From NCBI GenBank assembly GCA_041687295.1, contig JAWLCG010000035.1:1-21094 (forward strand): a stretch of 21,094 bases of DNA. Reading direction: 5' to 3'. The notes beneath the pieces are model-generated. The model made no database searches, was not told where the DNA came from, and worked only from the letters and a program-made list of their open reading frames with translations. Made by a program: the position numbers and the translations under genes. Below are positions 20,023-21,094 of the stretch, in pieces. How positions within the stretch are numbered: position 1 is the first letter of the stretch; every line of letters starts with the position of its first letter. Source of the DNA: JAWLCG01 sp041687295 (GTDB lineage: Bacteria; Planctomycetota; Phycisphaerae; SM23-33; FEN-1343).

Positions 20023-21094
20023 ATGCGTTTGACAGCCGCAGTGTTCCTGCTGGCCGGGCTGGCGGCGGGCCTGGTGCCGGCGACGGCCCGGGCGGCCGAG
20101 GCCCCGGGCCGCCATATTACCGACTCGCGCCTGCGGGCCGCCCACGAGTGGGTCCGCACGTCGGATCGCTACATGCACCAGTCGCAGCTGCGCCGGGGCA
20201 TGAAGGGCCACGGCCTGACGGTGCTGACCGGCACGGAGATCGTCCGTTTCGAGGTCGAGGTCGTCAGCGTGCTGGAGAACTTCGCCCCGCAGCGTGACAT
20301 GATCCTCATTCGCGTCAGCGGGCCCGACTGCGACGACTGCCCGCAGTTGGAGCACACGGGCATCATCTCGGGCATGAGCGGCTCGCCGATCTACATTACC
20401 GACCCGGCCGACGGCAAGGACAAGATGATCGGCGCCCTGGCGTACGGCTGGCGGTTCCAGAAGGATCCGCTGGCAGGCGTCCAGCCCATCGGCGACCTGG
20501 CCCATGAGCTGGAAACCCTGGTTGAAGGACTTGCCGAGCATCGCCTCGGTGTCACCGAGGAACTCTCGGACCTGCTGTTCCGTTGTCACGACCGCCTTGC
20601 AAGCATGGTCGACGCCCTCGCCACCGGTGACTCACCGCGTCCGGCCCCGGACCTGGAAGCGGACATCCCGTATTACATGGATAACGCCAGCGGTGAACGT
20701 CCGGTCACACGGATTCCCGGAGCCAGTGAAGCCACGCCTCCGGACGGGGAGTCCACCGAACAGCCCGGCGACAGTTCCGAGCAATCGGCGCAGAAGGACG
20801 AGCCTGTCGGGCCGACTGACAGTGCCGGGACTGCCGACCTTGAAGCCGGCGACGACGAGCTGCCGGAACTGGATATCAGCGATCTTGGCAACGAACTTGA
20901 GCAGCTCCACGAGGACCTCGATGAGGTTACCGGTGATTCCGACCTGGATGCCCCCCCTCCGGCAGCAGAACAGGGCCACCCGGAGGAAACCGGAGAAACC
21001 TACGATCTCTCCCACCTGGATCAGGAGCTGGTGGCGATCTTCCTCGAAGAAGCCTACGACCTGATCAATTCCACCGGCAGCGCCCTGCACAGCT
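20023..21094 (+). CDS. SpoIVB/S55-like exported protein joined in frame to ChpA-like sequence (3' partial, probable chimera)
   Basis: Open from ATG 20023 (AAGGAG 7 nt upstream) to the window end, 357 codons. Residues 1-26 are a Sec signal (MRLTAAVFLLAGLAAG...ATARA). Residues ~55-160 resemble the SpoIVB/S55 peptidase domain: GMKGHGLTVLTGTEIVRFEV, ISGMSGSPIYI (active-site-like Ser in GMSGSP) and IGALAYGWRF...AGVQPIGDL. From about residue 160 the protein changes to AHELETLVEGL and LLFRCHDRLASMVDAL, then an acidic linker, then ELVAIFLEEAYDLI. These are typical of the N-terminal half of the type IV pilus chemotaxis kinase ChpA/PilL of Gammaproteobacteria. Codons shift too (GAA, CTT, GGT, GTT become common). 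An exported protein fused to a cytosolic kinase makes little sense, so this is most likely an assembly join. Confidence 0.7.
   Translation, partial: MRLTAAVFLLAGLAAGLVPATARAAEAPGRHITDSRLRAAHEWVRTSDRYMHQSQLRRGMKGHGLTVLTGTEIVRFEVEVVSVLENFAPQRDMILIRVSGPDCDDCPQLEHTGIISGMSGSPIYITDPADGKDKMIGALAYGWRFQKDPLAGVQPIGDLAHELETLVEGLAEHRLGVTEELSDLLFRCHDRLASMVDALATGDSPRPAPDLEADIPYYMDNASGERPVTRIPGASEATPPDGESTEQPGDSSEQSAQKDEPVGPTDSAGTADLEAGDDELPELDISDLGNELEQLHEDLDEVTGDSDLDAPPPAAEQGHPEETGETYDLSHLDQELVAIFLEEAYDLINSTGSALHS

Noticed and set aside
18505..20589. 694-codon minus-strand frame overlapping the AI-2E permease and the SpoIVB-like gene
   Set aside because: It is in a different frame from the permease, lacks membrane segments or motifs, and overlaps two better supported genes.
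1..21094. CRISPR array
   Set aside because: No regularly spaced short direct repeats were seen; the only repeats are the RHS core, the RNA elements and isolated palindromes.

Overview
This is a GC-rich bacterial window, most likely a draft or metagenome-assembled contig. A run of exactly ten N at 1693-1702 looks like a scaffold gap, and the right end looks like an assembly chimera. Gene content (fused AroDE, FmdB zinc ribbon, SpoIVB-like S55 protein, Ycf46/Ycf35-like proteins, ubiquitin-like genes) and style suggest Planctomycetota or a relative. That is inference from content, not a taxonomic test.

Left region (1-4744): the 3' end of an RHS polymorphic-toxin locus. A partial RHS core ends in an HHLVEQ-type nuclease tip (2-1051), followed by a probable immunity gene broken by the N gap (1068-1914). 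A second copy of the RHS core (about 430 bp, nearly identical) has a different tip, NucA/NucB DNase (2370-3647). It overlaps the first of two paralogous SUKH/SMI1-KNR4-like immunity genes (3644-4183 and 4232-4744). This is the classic main tip plus orphan tip layout.

Structured-RNA region (1991-2328, 4801-5335, 5382-5925): three copies of a long, GC-rich, non-coding element with conserved hairpins, compensatory changes and an abrupt 5' boundary after unrelated sequence. I suggest a HEARO/omega-RNA-like element (guide RNA family of IscB/IsrB) without its nuclease gene; this needs a covariance-model search. Copy 1 is cut short and abuts a perfect 17-bp palindrome of REP type. Copy 3 abuts a degenerate tRNA-Asn-like sequence.

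Central island (about 6100-15543): twelve co-directional, closely spaced genes, each recognised start preceded by a Shine-Dalgarno site. In order they are a beta-grasp ubiquitin-like protein, an E2-like protein fused to a multi-zinc RING/treble-clef region, a JAMM isopeptidase with a coiled-coil tail, and a ThiF/E1-like adenylyltransferase. Next come a Ycf46-like N-terminal domain without a P-loop, DUF6573, DUF1257 (Ycf35-like), DUF2997, two small proteins, a lipoprotein and a two-helix membrane protein. The first four could form a complete ubiquitin-like conjugation and deconjugation cycle. The remainder may be targeting, regulatory or membrane partners. A small gene, an excisionase-like HTH gene and a tyrosine recombinase follow, ending 330 bp from the 3' end of a tRNA-Ser(CGA). 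This suggests a tRNA-targeted integrative element, although no second att copy is visible.

Right region (15870-21094): ordinary chromosome. On the minus strand are tRNA-Ser, aroDE, an FmdB-family zinc ribbon and an AI-2E-family permease. The last gene (20023 to the end, plus strand) starts as a SpoIVB/S55-like exported protein and turns in frame, at about 20500, into a ChpA-like chemotaxis protein with different codon use. It is probably a chimeric join.
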